Source: Pelargonium nanum
Taxonomy: Eukaryota; Streptophyta; Magnoliopsida; Geraniales; Geraniaceae
Reading direction: 5' to 3'
Assembly: GCA_036897485.1 (NCBI GenBank)
Contig: JAYMTF010000243.1
Location: forward strand, 1-43,276
Length of the DNA stretch: 43,276 nucleotides
The notes under the pieces are model-generated. The model saw only the letters and a list, made by a program, of their open reading frames with translations, was not told the DNA's origin and ran no database searches. The position numbers and the translations under genes were made by a program. Below are positions 32,901 through 43,226 of this stretch, piece after piece (the stretch's first letter is position 1; every line of letters begins with the position of its first letter).

Positions 32901-35900
32901 CAGTGGCACTTCTCTTTTGAGGCAGCAAGTACTGCCTTAATGGGCAGGGCTGCTTTACTTCGCAAGGTTGCTAAGAATGTAGAAAAGAAACTCAGTTTAC
33001 TGGGTGCTTCTGCAATTGAAGACAAGTTGCAACAAGGGGTACCAGAAGCCATAGAGTCTCTGAGAACAGCTGGGGTTCAAGTATGGGTTTTGACTGGGGA
33101 CAAGCAAGAAACTGCCATATCAATTGGCTACTCCTCAAAGCTCCTAACAAACAAGATGACCCAGATTGTAATCAATAGCAACTCTAAGGAGTCATGTAGA
33201 AGGAGTTTGGAAGATGCCTTGGTCATGACTAAGAAGCTCATGTCTTTATCGGGAGCTGTCCTTGATAATGAAGCTAACTCTGAAGGCGGTGTAACTTCAG
33301 TAGCCTTGATTATTGATGGAACCAGTCTTGTTTACATTCTTGACAATGAACTTGAAGAACCGGTAGGCAATCAAGACCTTGTTCTTTTCTTTTGTTGGCC
33401 TCATAATGATATTTAGATGCTAATGAATTATACTTGCAGCTATTTGAATTGGCCAGTAACTGTGCGGTGGTACTGTGCTGCCGTGTTGCCCCATTGCAAA
33501 AAGCTGGAATTGTTGCTCTAGTAAAGAACAGGACCTCTGACATGACCCTCGCCATTGGGGATGGTATAACATTTTCCACATTTAAATTTCATCTATAGTT
33601 AATATTACCTGATTTTCATTTCTTCATCATTTATGCTACAATTTATATTATAAAAATTCATAACTTTGTGCTCGAATGTCTGATTGGGATGATTTATTTA
33701 TTTTTTTAATTTCATGTAATTTTTTTAAAGGATCATGATTATGAGTTAAATCTTTTAAATAATTCATATTTATGTGCGGAAATTCTGGGAAAATGGAGAA
33801 ATAAGATTAAAAATTCATAAAAAATTTCTCGAATGTCCGATGTGAGTGATTTTTCGTAAATTGTCAATAGTAATACAATTACATAATCCGTTTCACAAAA
33901 TAATGCACTAGTGAGAAAATCTAGATATCTTAATACCAAATATTGATTTTTTTCCAGTAATGTTTATCAATCTTAAATGACAAGAAACTTTTTTTTTTGC
34001 ATAACTATTTAAATGTTTTATTAAAAGTGTGAATGAATAACAACAATTGGAATGATAATGATTCTCATTCCAACACTTTAATTGATCCAAACAACATTAC
34101 ATGAGAATGAGAATGGGAATGGGAATGGGGGAAATAGCAAGTTTCATTCCCATCCCTTGAAAAGTTTAACTCAAACATTGGCTTAGTGTTTTGGGCTGAC
34201 ATCAGATACATCTACTGGATGCTTAACAGGTGCAAATGATGTTTCAATGATCCAAATGGCTGACGTGGGAGTTGGCATCAGTGGCCAGGAGGGTCGGCAG
34301 GCTGTAATGGCATCAGATTTCGCGATGGGGCAGTTCAGATTCTTAGTTCCTCTTTTATTGGTCCACGGTCATTGGAATTATCAACGAATGGGCTACATGC
34401 TTCTATACAATTATTACAGGAATGCAGTGTTTGTTCTTCTTTTGTTCTGGTGAGTGATATTTTGGTGTATTACCATTCGTATCCATTATTAGAATTATTC
34501 TTCCTGTGGATATTGCTACCCGTCTTTTCTAGCTTTTCTGGTGAAAGTCTATTTGAGGTTTTTCCCTAGACCACGATTCATTGCATGACCCTGCATTTCA
34601 AATGTTGCTATTTATTTTATTTGAGGGGGAAAGAAGAACAGAATAGAAAGGATAAGAGAAGTCAATAGAGAATATTACTAAATATAGTATTAGTATCTGA
34701 ATCATTTATCTTTCTTATTGCCTTTTATGTTGCTTCATTTATTATTGTATTTTCTTACTTCCTTCCAAAACGTAAGCATAAAAAGAAAGAGGTCCGTTTA
34801 TTTTTTTTTATATTGTAGAGACACATGTCATATAAACTGCGTTGAACATAATTGAATTTGTACTTCTGCACTAGATGTTGTTAGTGTGGAAGGTGGGTGA
34901 GTTTTTGTTTTGTTTTGTGTTACACTGCCATCATAGTTTGTGTGAAGTTGAAGTATATTTTTGTCAAGTGTCTGCTAATAGGGAGTACCATTAAAAAGAG
35001 AGGAAAATAGATGGAACATAGCTGAGGATTATGTGAGCTTGATGGCCTGCTTATTAGATATGAACATTGTTCCTAATACGTTCGTGTTGCTTTGTAGGTA
35101 CACACTTTTTACTTGTTTCACGCTAACGACTGTGATTACTGAATGGAGCAGTGTGTTATACTCTATAATATATACAGCAGTGCCTACAATTGTTGTTGGA
35201 ATTCTTGACAAAGACCTAAGTCGAAGAACTCTTTTAAAGTATCCCCAGCTTTATGGAGCTGGGCTGAGAAAAGAGTGCTACAACTCAAAATTGTTTTGGT
35301 TAACAATGTTTGACACAGTATGGCAAAGTATGGCCGTCTTCTTTATCCCTCTCTTTGCGTATTGGGGCAGCTACATAGATGGATCTAGTCTTGGAGATCT
35401 TTGGACGATCGCAGTGGTAATTTTGGTTAACTTACACTTGGCCATGGATGTCATGCGATGGAGTTGGGTTACTCATGCAGCCATATGGGGATCCATTGTT
35501 GCAACTATCATTTGTGTCGTCGTTATTGATGCTTTGCCTTCGTTGCCTGGATACTGGTAAGACTTTAAGTCATCTGTTTTTGCTCAGTACTGACTATCAT
35601 TTTTATTTGATGTATAGATATAATCACACGGTAGAGCTAAATTTGATGTATAGATATAATCACACGGGAGTTTGGGTTTTCTTTTTCCCATAGTTCCTTT
35701 ACTTTGAAAAGGTTGCCTTAAGTGCAGAAATGGAAGTTTGGTAATAGTTTCATTCACATACACAGAATTCCCGAGGCATCATACCTCCGATGCTTTCCCC
35801 TTTAGGTCACACAATAACCAGCTGCTTCCAAAGAACCTACACATGCATATTAACTTAAAATTTCATAGATTCTTATGTGCTTGCATATGAGAACTGATAT

Positions 35901-36145
35901 TTTGTGACTCCAATTTGATTTTCAGGTCTATCTTCCACGTAGCAGGGACAGGATTGTTTTGGCTGTGCTTGCTTGCTATCCTGGTAGCAGCACTCGTTCC
36001 CCGTTTTGTTGTAAAAGTTCTTTACCAAGTCTATTGCCCTTGTGATGTCCAGATTGCAAGAGAAGCCGAGAAGTTTGCAAATGCAAGAGAGTTCGGAGTC
36101 TTAGAAGTAGAAATGAACCCAATCATGGAGTCCGGGCATAGATGA
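29970..36145 (+). CDS. ALA1: P4-type phospholipid-transporting ATPase, ALA1-like flippase (7 exons)
   Basis: Membrane pump that moves phospholipids from the outer to the inner leaflet, working with an ALIS/Cdc50 subunit at the plasma membrane or endomembranes. Exons: 29970-31473, 31562-31868, 32654-33362, 33440-33563, 34230-34449, 35098-35556, 35926-36145; phases agree, giving 1180 residues (Arabidopsis ALA1 is about 1158). The actuator motif DGES is at 230-233, the flippase-typical PISL lies just before the M4 end, and the phosphorylation site is Asp462 in DKTGTLT. The nucleotide-binding KGADSSM and TGDKQETA motifs are in exon 3, and the hinge [11 protein letters not shown] (880-890) is split by intron 4. 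Further membrane segments fill exons 5-7. The N-terminal Ser/Arg-rich 70 residues resemble the ALA1 subgroup rather than ALA2 or ALA4-12. Start is the first ATG of the long frame. Confidence 0.95.
34040..34160. mobile_element. MITE-like insert in flippase intron 4
   Basis: An imperfect palindrome (34049-34071, GGAATGA...TCATTCC) is followed by a run of GAGAATGGGAATGGG-type repeats (34103-34130) and an inverted match (TTTCATTCCCATCCC near 34142). 'ggaatgagaatg' ends are typical of a common plant MITE class. No target-site duplication was identified. Confidence 0.4.
35605..35667 (+). repeat. 36-bp tandem duplication in flippase intron 6
   Basis: ATTTGATGTATAGATATAAT followed by CACACGG occurs at 35605 and again at 35641, with the shared 27 bases identical. 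It is a recent short duplication in non-coding DNA. Confidence 0.9.
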
Positions 36146-36642
36146 CAAAGGTGATTTTGTTCCTTTATTTTGTACCTCATCTCTTATTCTTTAGGCTGCT
36201 TTGGAGTACCTCTCTCGGGTCGCTGGATTTTCATTTATTTTGCTCTATCCGAAGGGTAGATAGATAGGTAGGGTTTGTAATCTGTTTTGTTGTAACATAT
36301 ATATAGTCAGTGTTTATTCAATGTAAATTAGTATTGGTTTCTGAAAATAGAAAAAGAAACTGTTGTTGGTACATGAAAGCTTAGAAATTATAATGAAAAG
36401 AGAGAATGGAGTTTTTTGTGTTCATGTCATATTTGGATCTCTATAAAGCACCATTATTTGGCACTGTTACATACATTTTTGGATAAGTTCATGGGCTGCA
36501 AATTGATTTGAACAAATTTACAACCCAACCAAATCTTGTCTTTGATTCTACAATATCTGATAATAATGAGAAATATTGATGAAATGAATTTGGATTGTTT
36601 TGCAGTTTATAGTATTTGTGGGAACAAAAGTATCCATGATTT

Positions 36643-36730
36643 AAGGGTAGTGGCGTAGTTGAGTACACAAACTGCGTGAGTGGGAAGAGTGTCTGCTCAA
36701 CATGCCTTGAGGAGAGAGATGAGCTTTTAA
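36643..36730 (+). mobile_element. Degraded SINE copy, same family as 37420-37588
   Basis: AAGGGTAGTGGCGTAGTTG, then CTGCGTGAGTGGGAAG and GCTCAACA...CCTTG...GATGAG, track the intact SINE at 37424 onward in the same order. The copy lacks the B-box segment (GCGTTCGATCCCC) and the downstream body. It is an older truncated or internally deleted relative lying about 0.8 kb from the intact one. Confidence 0.7.
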
Positions 36731-36933
36731 AAGGTAAAACGACTTAGTTAAAAGAAGTAACAAAGAATGTGGCTTTCTTAGCCTAGAAAGGAAATGGAAG
36801 AAATGGGTTGGACATGGACAAAAATGTCATTTCAATGGGTTGTGAAGAAGACAATGAAATGTCCAGAAAATGGGAATCAGGTGGTTTTCCCAAAAGTGAG
36901 GCAAATCCATCCTCCAACATCTATGTTGTCTGC

Positions 36934-36975
36934 TGACGTCACCCAGCCACCAACTTCACCTTATTTGCTGACTCA
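36934..36975. promoter_or_regulatory. bZIP-type sites upstream of the CDF gene
   Basis: A perfect palindromic C-box TGACGTCA (36934-36941) and a GCN4-type TGACTCA (36969-36975) lie about 205-245 bases upstream of the Dof gene start codon. These are consensus sites for plant bZIP factors such as HY5 and TGA proteins. Function is inferred from sequence only. Confidence 0.45.
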
Positions 36976-36995
36976 CCTCCCTCCTGGCACCCACC

Positions 36996-37018
36996 GGTTA
37001 CCTGCTCTCCCGGTAACC
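36996..37018. promoter_or_regulatory. Spaced inverted repeat GGTTACC-n9-GGTAACC
   Basis: Two seven-base half sites in perfect inverted orientation are separated by nine bases, in the CDF promoter. The spacing could present a dimer site, with GGTTA/GGTAA half sites resembling trihelix (GT) elements. No known named element matches exactly. Confidence 0.35.
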
Positions 37019-37179
37019 CCCAAAATTATCTGTAATAAATAAACAAATAAATAAAAATACAACACCCTTCTCTGACTCTCAACACAAAACAGTAGTGGGC
37101 AAATTGCTTGATTTTTATATCAAATTTCTTATTAGAGAAGTAATCGAGAAGAAGACCTCACTTTTTGCTTTCTGAGTAT

Positions 37180-39986
37180 ATGTCGGAGCTCAGAGATACC
37201 GCCATCAAGCTCTTCGGAAGGAATATTCCGGTGACCGATTCGGTTCCAGATGCTACCCAACCGCCTATGGTATTGCTACTTTCATTTTCTGTATCTTCAC
37301 TCTTATGTGTGCTTTGTTGGGAAGGTTTCTTTGAATTTCTGTTTTGTTTCTTTATTTGCAAAGTTGGTTTTTGTTGCCTGTGATTATGATATACATACTT
37401 GGCTAGAGCTTGAAGCTTTACCAAAGGGTAGTGTCGTAGTTGGCTACAGAGGCTGCGTGCGTGAGTGGGAAGGGCACTTGCGTTCGATCCCCGCTCAACA
37501 CACCCTTGGGAAGAGCATGAGTTTTAACTGTGACTTACCATCGAGTCTGGGTGTGGTATAACGCTTAAAGGTGTCAACCGCGAAAAAAAGCTTGAAGCTT
37601 TCTCTTTGTGCTTTGTTTTGGCTAAAAAGGGTCCATCTTTAACAGTCGGTTGACTTATGTTTCCCTTTTCTAATTGGGGGTTTTGCTTTTCCAGCACTTT
37701 AACTGCTTGTTTAGTTGTGGAATATTTTTCTAGTTTTCTAAGAAAATGTTTTTCAGGAAACTGACAAACTTGTTTAATTGTACAGTTATTCAATTTTCTA
37801 AAATAGCTTGAACATGAAATAAACTTAGTTGAGCAAATTGCAAGTTGTATGCAAATACTCATGTACCACTTTACTTTTTTGTATTAGAATGTTCAAGTGC
37901 CACTTTTGTAGAGTGCGATGGTTAAATACTGCTTACCCCTACAATGGCCTACCACTGTTGGATAAAACATGTAACAATGAAACAAGGTGTAGGTGTATTT
38001 GCTTTTGATGGCAAAGGAAGAAGAATCATGAAGGAAAAACAAAAAGGGGCTTGTTGTGGAAAAGTTACAAGTTAATGAGCAAATGTTAGTGAAGTGTTCT
38101 CCTCAAGCTGCTTGAGTTTCATTAGTACCATTTCCCTTTACATGCCTCCTATAGGAGGAGGTTTCGGCTGACATAAAATGAGCCATTTATGGAATAGAAA
38201 GGTGTTTATGGTTTTCTAGTCCTTCGAGTTCAAGTGATCTACTCCTTTGAACATCACGGGATTCACGACACTCTTGAGAAGGAAGCAATTATGCTTTTGG
38301 AATATCAAACATCTTGCATTGTTCCACTTCCTCTCTTACTATATGCATTTAAATGATATCATGGCAGTCTCTGAAAGAAGCCTGCCTCTTTTTTACAGCC
38401 CTGTACAGCTATGAAGAAATAGAGAATTTTGAACGGTCACTTAACCAGTTTATATAAAGAAGTGGTTTATGTACAATGATTTGAAGATGGTTTATAGAAC
38501 ATTATCTTTAACATGCAACTTTGGAATCAATTGGCTTTGGTTTGTTGGTTGTAACATTCCTTAGGTTGGTTAAGTTATGTTTAAGATATATGTGTGGTTC
38601 ATGCATGCCTGAATCGGTTGCATATTTTTATTTTAGGATGAGTCTACACAAGCTACAAGCACTGAAGTGAGGGACACTCCATCAGAAAAATTGTGCATTG
38701 ATCTTCCTTCAAACTCAGATGAAGGCAGAGAAAACAATGTCTCAAATTCTACCCTGGAGACTGACGCAGAAAGGACTCATAACTCTGCTGCAGACCAAGG
38801 TGCTCCAAACAATTTAAGTGACCAAGAGAAAGTTCTAAAGAAGCCAGACAAGATCCTGCCATGTCCTCGGTGCAACAGTTTGGACACGAAGTTTTGCTAT
38901 TTCAATAATTACAATGTCAACCAACCTAGACACTTCTGCAAGAACTGTCACAGATATTGGACAGCGGGGGGGACAATGAGAAATGTTCCTGTGGGAGCTG
39001 GACGGCGCAAGAACAAGCATTCATCCCCACAATATCGTCAAGTGGTAGTGTCCCCTGTTTCAGAATCTGACACCCTGAGCTCTGCCAATCACCAGCATCT
39101 CTCATGCGCTGGACTTCCGGCTGCTTCAAGACCTCCCCAGGAAACAGGAGAAGCTTTGAAGTTTGGCAGAGATGCTCCTTTGGGTGAATCAATGGCAGCT
39201 TCACTTAATCTTAAAGACTTAACACTAAGTGTCAAGGTTGGTTCTGCTACTGTTGGAAATAGTGCGGAAGAGCCGTCCTCATCTGGGTGTTCTTCGGCAT
39301 CCACTACTGTCCATGAAAATGAATTGCCAGAAATACAAACGGAGCAAGTTAATTTTCCCGGACAGCATGACAGTTTCACTTCTGAACAGCCCATGCAGTG
39401 TTATCCTGGTCCAACATGGGCTTATCCTTGGAACCCGGGTTGGAATGCAATGGTGTTTGCTCCCAATAACAATAATCAGAATATAGGTGATACAGGTTCT
39501 CCGCCCGTGATGGCAATATCTAGCTTCTGCCCACCCAACATCACTGTCCCATTAGTTCCTGCTTCATACTGGGGATGCATGCCGAGCTGGGATGGGAGGA
39601 ATTGGAATATCCCATTGGTTGCAACTAGTGGCTGCCTATCACCTTCATCTTCTGCTAGCAACAACTGTTCCGGCAATAACTCCCCAACCTTGGGGAAACA
39701 TTCAAGAGATGCAAGTCTACTGGCGGAAGAAAAGAGTGAGCAGTCTCTTTGGATACCCAAGACTTTAAGAATTGATGACCCGGATGAGGCTGCCAAGAGC
39801 TCCATATGGGATACTCTGGGTATTAAGCCTAGTAACATTCATCCCATTAAGAAAGGTGGCATTTTTAAAGCTTTCCAATCCAAACCAGATACTGTTTCCC
39901 GAACATCAGATGCAGATGCTGACCAGGTTCTACAAGCAAACCCAGCAGCTTTCTCTCGCTCCCAATCATTTCAAGAGAATACGTGA
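37180..39986 (+). CDS. Cyclic Dof factor, CDF-type transcription factor (2 exons)
   Basis: Repressor of CONSTANS/FT-type genes in photoperiodic flowering, normally degraded through FKF1-GIGANTEA. Exons 37180-37269 and 38637-39986 (GT-AG, phase 0) give 479 residues. Exon 1 (30 residues) ends in DATQPPM and contains IKLFGRNIPV, the N-terminal CDF motif linked to TOPLESS recruitment. The Dof zinc finger runs at about 104-156, beginning CPRCNSLDTKFCYFNNYN and with the four zinc cysteines of the C-x2-C-x21-C-x2-C pattern (first Cys 106). A mid-region has the WNPGWN and YWGCMPSWDGRNW segments of the family. The C-terminal CDF motif LGIKPSNIHPIKKGGIFKAF, ending QSK, is at 424-446 and matches the region that binds FKF1/GI. 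All three hallmark motifs are intact, so this should be a full-function CDF1-3/5-like member. The exact orthologue is not resolved. Intron 1 carries a SINE. Confidence 0.95.
37420..37588 (+). mobile_element. Intact tRNA-derived SINE with 13-bp target-site duplication
   Basis: This 169-base insertion is bounded by the perfect 13-base direct repeat AGCTTGAAGCTTT at 37407-37419 and 37589-37601. Its head has a pol III A-box-like TAGTGTCGTAGTTGG (near 37429) and a B-box GTTCGATCC within GCGTTCGATCCCC (near 37481), and it ends in a short A run (CGCGAAAAAA). It sits in CDF intron 1 in the sense direction. The undamaged duplication means a fairly recent insertion. Confidence 0.85.
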
Positions 39987-41027
39987 GAAGACTTCCCTGG
40001 AATTGCTTTATTGAGCTAATTATCCTACTGGCTATCCATGTTTTATGGCTCCATTTAATGTTAGCATAAAGCACATGGAAACTCAACATTTTTTATGGTG
40101 ATTTCTCGCGACATCCTTGGTCTAATTGGCTCAGAAGATAGGTCTGAGTGGAACTAGATCAAGGAGAATGTTCAACATCTGCTGTGGATGATCTGAACCC
40201 GTTTATTATTTCTGAATACAAGTGGAGAAATGAGTATGGGTTGTCTGGAATACAAGTATTACACCTTCCCAAACATGTTCTACATTATACGCATTTAGTT
40301 TATACCATAATGGTTCTGAGAAACAAGGAGCCATGACAGTTCAATAAGATGTCTACTTGTGAGGTATTGCAATTTCAGAATTCTGAGGTACGGTTCTCTG
40401 ACTCAACTGGCAATGGCACCCAAGACGAAGATTTCTCTTTCTGACATTTCCTCTTTGAAAACATTTGTTTGTCTGTTGCCTGAGAGAGAATTTTTTTTAT
40501 GAGGAGATCAAGTTTTGCAACTTATTCTTAGCAGCAGCAATGAAAGCTACTGATTTGGCCTATTTTTGTGTAAAAGCACCAATAGTTTACATTTGATTGC
40601 TGCGCTGCTTATATTGCATGTGTTAGCTTGTGATCAGTTGGATTTTATGAAAGCTAATGATAATTCTTGGAAAAGTGGGAGTTTGAAGGTTGTTTCTTGA
40701 TGATATTGGTCAACGTTCTTATGCCCATATTCTGTGCTTATAAATACCATATTTATGATCATAAATGATTGAGAATGTATATAAACTGTTCAGATGCAAG
40801 CAAACCTTGAATCATGGGATGCAATGTATGTGATTTGAATCAAGGATAGTTTATAAGATTCCAATGAAGTGTTTCAATAAATGAGTATATTTATGTTTCT
40901 ACTATCAGGAATCTATTCATATTCATCATTCAATATATAAAATATCATCTTATGTATAGAGGAGAGGTACTCATTTCTCACTGCTTAGGTCTACATCACA
41001 AATTGAGTGTGCTGCATCAGAATCAAG
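39987..41027. other. CDF 3' flank to ubiquitin-like gene, no gene seen
   Basis: About 1 kb is without a recognisable gene. The first part would hold the CDF 3' UTR. The second part is AT-rich and would hold the promoter of the next gene. A short open frame at 40148-40336 has no family resemblance. Confidence 0.5.
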
Positions 41028-42277
41028 ATGTCTGAGGTAACTAAAGGTTATAATATAAGTCTTAACATATTTTCTGTATCATTCTAATTAGCTAGTACTA
41101 ATCATAACTCATATACATGATATTGTTTTCCTGACATGTATACTCTAAATGATTTAATTTTAACCCATGTCGTATGATGCAGGAACTTCAAGATATTCAG
41201 ATTTATGTAGCCGGATGTGGCTGGGAAGTAAAGCTTTCGGTAACCAGGGCAACCGAGGTTTATGAAGTCAAGATGATGATAATGGAGCTCAAAAGACTGC
41301 CATTTTCTGAACAAATACTTTCTGATGGGAACACTGCGTGTCTTGACGACTGCAAAACCCTAGGGTTTTATGATATGAAGGAGGAGTCCAAAATCTGGGT
41401 GATAAACCCTTCCTCATTGCTGTCCATCAAGATGCCGCAGCTTGGACTCACATTTTTGCACAGGGCATATGTTTTCAACACCATAGAGGACATCAAGTAT
41501 ATTATATGTGAAAAGACTGGAATGCCACTCATTAGCCAAAATCTGGTGTATGAAGGAAATTTGCTGGAAGGTAGGATGACTATAAAAAACTGTGGGATGA
41601 GGTCAACAGGTTCAGTTGTCTTTGCAATATTTGGATTACATGCTTCTGCAATGGAAAAAAAATTCATCAGCCCGATGGCGGTTCAACGTAACAATGAGTT
41701 ACTCAGCCTGATGGTGGTTCAACCAAACAAAGAGCTACTCAAAATCCAAGTGAAGCCATGGTATACATTTCTTGATGTCAAGACTGTTATTGAGAGCACG
41801 TCTGGTATCCCGGTTTGTGTCCAACAACTAAGTTTCAACCAAAAACAGCTTGAGGATTGGAAATATGTATCTGATTATGCCATGAGAAGTTGGACCATAA
41901 TCCATATGAGAATCATTGGTACTCTGATGGAAGTATCTGTATTCTTAAGCTTTGACGGGACAAAGCATAGACTTACCGTGAATAGCTCGGACACAGTGGA
42001 TTCTGTAATGAAGAGGATGATTGAGAAGACAGAAATCAGTTGCTGGGGTACTCAGGCATGTCTCTTCCTTGATGAGAATAGACTCATGGGCGATAAAATG
42101 CTGGCTCTATACGACATCAAAGAAGGAGATGCTCTTCATTTAAGGTGTCCCCATGTAATGAATGTCATCAAACCAGATGGAACAACAACTAGGGTGGAGG
42201 TCTTTTCTTATGAAGGGCATGAGAAGAAAGTTGAGGAAATATGTGGCATCCCATATGAGTTACTTGAGGTTTGTTAA
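41028..42277 (+). CDS. Protein of four to five diverged ubiquitin-like domains
   Basis: Predicted from a nine-base first exon (41028-41036, Met-Ser-Glu, donor GTAACT) and a long exon (41183-42277), giving 367 residues. The downstream exon also starts in frame with an ATG at 41174, so the tiny first exon is inferred. Four beta-grasp ubiquitin-like repeats can be seen at about 6-77, 83-153, 176-247 and 251-325, with a partial fifth at 327-366. Each shows the 'hydrophobic strand - Ser/Thr-x-Val - helix V..(M/V)(K/I)..I - G(I/M)P....L.(Y/F)....L.D' pattern. None ends in the Gly-Gly needed for processing or conjugation, and the Ile44-type patch and Lys48/63 positions are not kept. A donor-like GAG-GTTTGT overlaps the stop; splicing to 42420-42452 would stay in frame and replace VC with HQEEEKMITT (375 residues). 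Function is unknown; a non-conjugated adaptor is a guess. Confidence 0.75.
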
Positions 42278-42938
42278 AAGCAGAGAAAAATATGTAGTTG
42301 CTGTTTAAAGATTGTATGCACTTCTATTCATTTTCTTAAAGAAATCCAAAACTGCTAGTCAGCAGCTTTTAACATCTTTAGTGCTTGTCAATCTTCTAGT
42401 GCATATCTGTTTCTTGTAGCACCAAGAAGAGGAGAAGATGATTACAACCTGATGATTTCTAATAAAGACGAGCAAATATAAATGACTTGAAAAGTGATTA
42501 ACAGAAAGAAGTTTTGTTTTCACTTGCTGAGAACATCTGCCAGATAACACAACGGAGAAGGGAGGCAGCAAAGACGGGTCACAAGACCCGAACCAAAGCA
42601 GTTATGTTACCTTTTGAACTTGATTTTAAAGTTAAAGGGGCAGTTATATTGAGTTACTCCTGCAAGGTTTTATATTAACAAAGTTGTCAACGAAACATAC
42701 TATATTGTTGTCGTCGTTTTGTTAAGAAAGTTGGGTTGAAATTGTTCCAAGTGTTGAAGGAGGCCTAGGTCCTTGGGTCGGTCGGCGTTGGGCAATGGCT
42801 GCGTTTGGCTCCGGCCTTGGCGGTTGCACTTGTAACATGCGCAAGGGAACACATCAAATAGAGATGTCCCCATGTGGTTTAGAACACTGGCTCAGACGTG
42901 AGAGTAAAATCCGACCATATTAGACGGTACCGTTAATA

Positions 42939-43000
42939 TAAAATACCATAGCATTTAAGTTACGAACAATAAAATACCATAACATTTAAGTTACGAACAA
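42939..43000 (+). repeat. 31-bp tandem duplication
   Basis: The unit TAAAATACCATAGCATTTAA plus GTTACGAACAA (from 42939) is repeated at 42970 with one substitution (AGC to AAC). It is a recent tandem duplication about 230-290 bases upstream of the SmB start codon. Confidence 0.9.
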
Positions 43001-43177
43001 TTTTTTGTCGACACGGCAACCAAGTGACATCAAAGTTGTTTTTTTCTTCCTTTATCATGACATATAAGTTAACTCCAAAGTCCAAACCCTTGAGAAGCCC
43101 TAACACAGCCTCTACTTGTTTCTCAACTGTATGTAATGCCCAAATTCTCAATCTGAACAAAACCACTCTCCACACTC

Positions 43178-43185
43178 AAAACCCT
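43178..43185 (+). promoter_or_regulatory. telo-box AAACCCTA in SmB leader
   Basis: A perfect telo-box lies 42 bases before the SmB start codon, as is usual for plant genes of the RNA-processing and translation machinery. Confidence 0.55.
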
Positions 43186-43226
43186 AGAAACAGAGGAGCA
43201 AATCGTCCCTCCTCAACCCTTCCAAA

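Larger units (their letters stand above)
36146..37179. other. Flippase 3' flank and CDF promoter region
   Basis: No gene is seen. The stretch contains the flippase 3' UTR, a degraded SINE copy (36643-36730), bZIP-type sites (36934-36975) and a spaced inverted GGTTACC/GGTAACC pair (36996-37018) about 160-250 bases ahead of the Dof gene start. Confidence 0.5.
42453..43226. other. Spacer between ubiquitin-like gene and SmB
   Basis: No gene is seen. A GC-richer island at about 42755-42840 stands out but matches nothing I recognise. It is followed by a 31-base tandem duplication (42939-43000) and the SmB promoter/leader. Confidence 0.5.

Noticed and set aside
37429-37500. Functional tRNA gene
   Set aside because: The B-box is good but the acceptor and anticodon stems do not pair; it is the tRNA-like head of a SINE.
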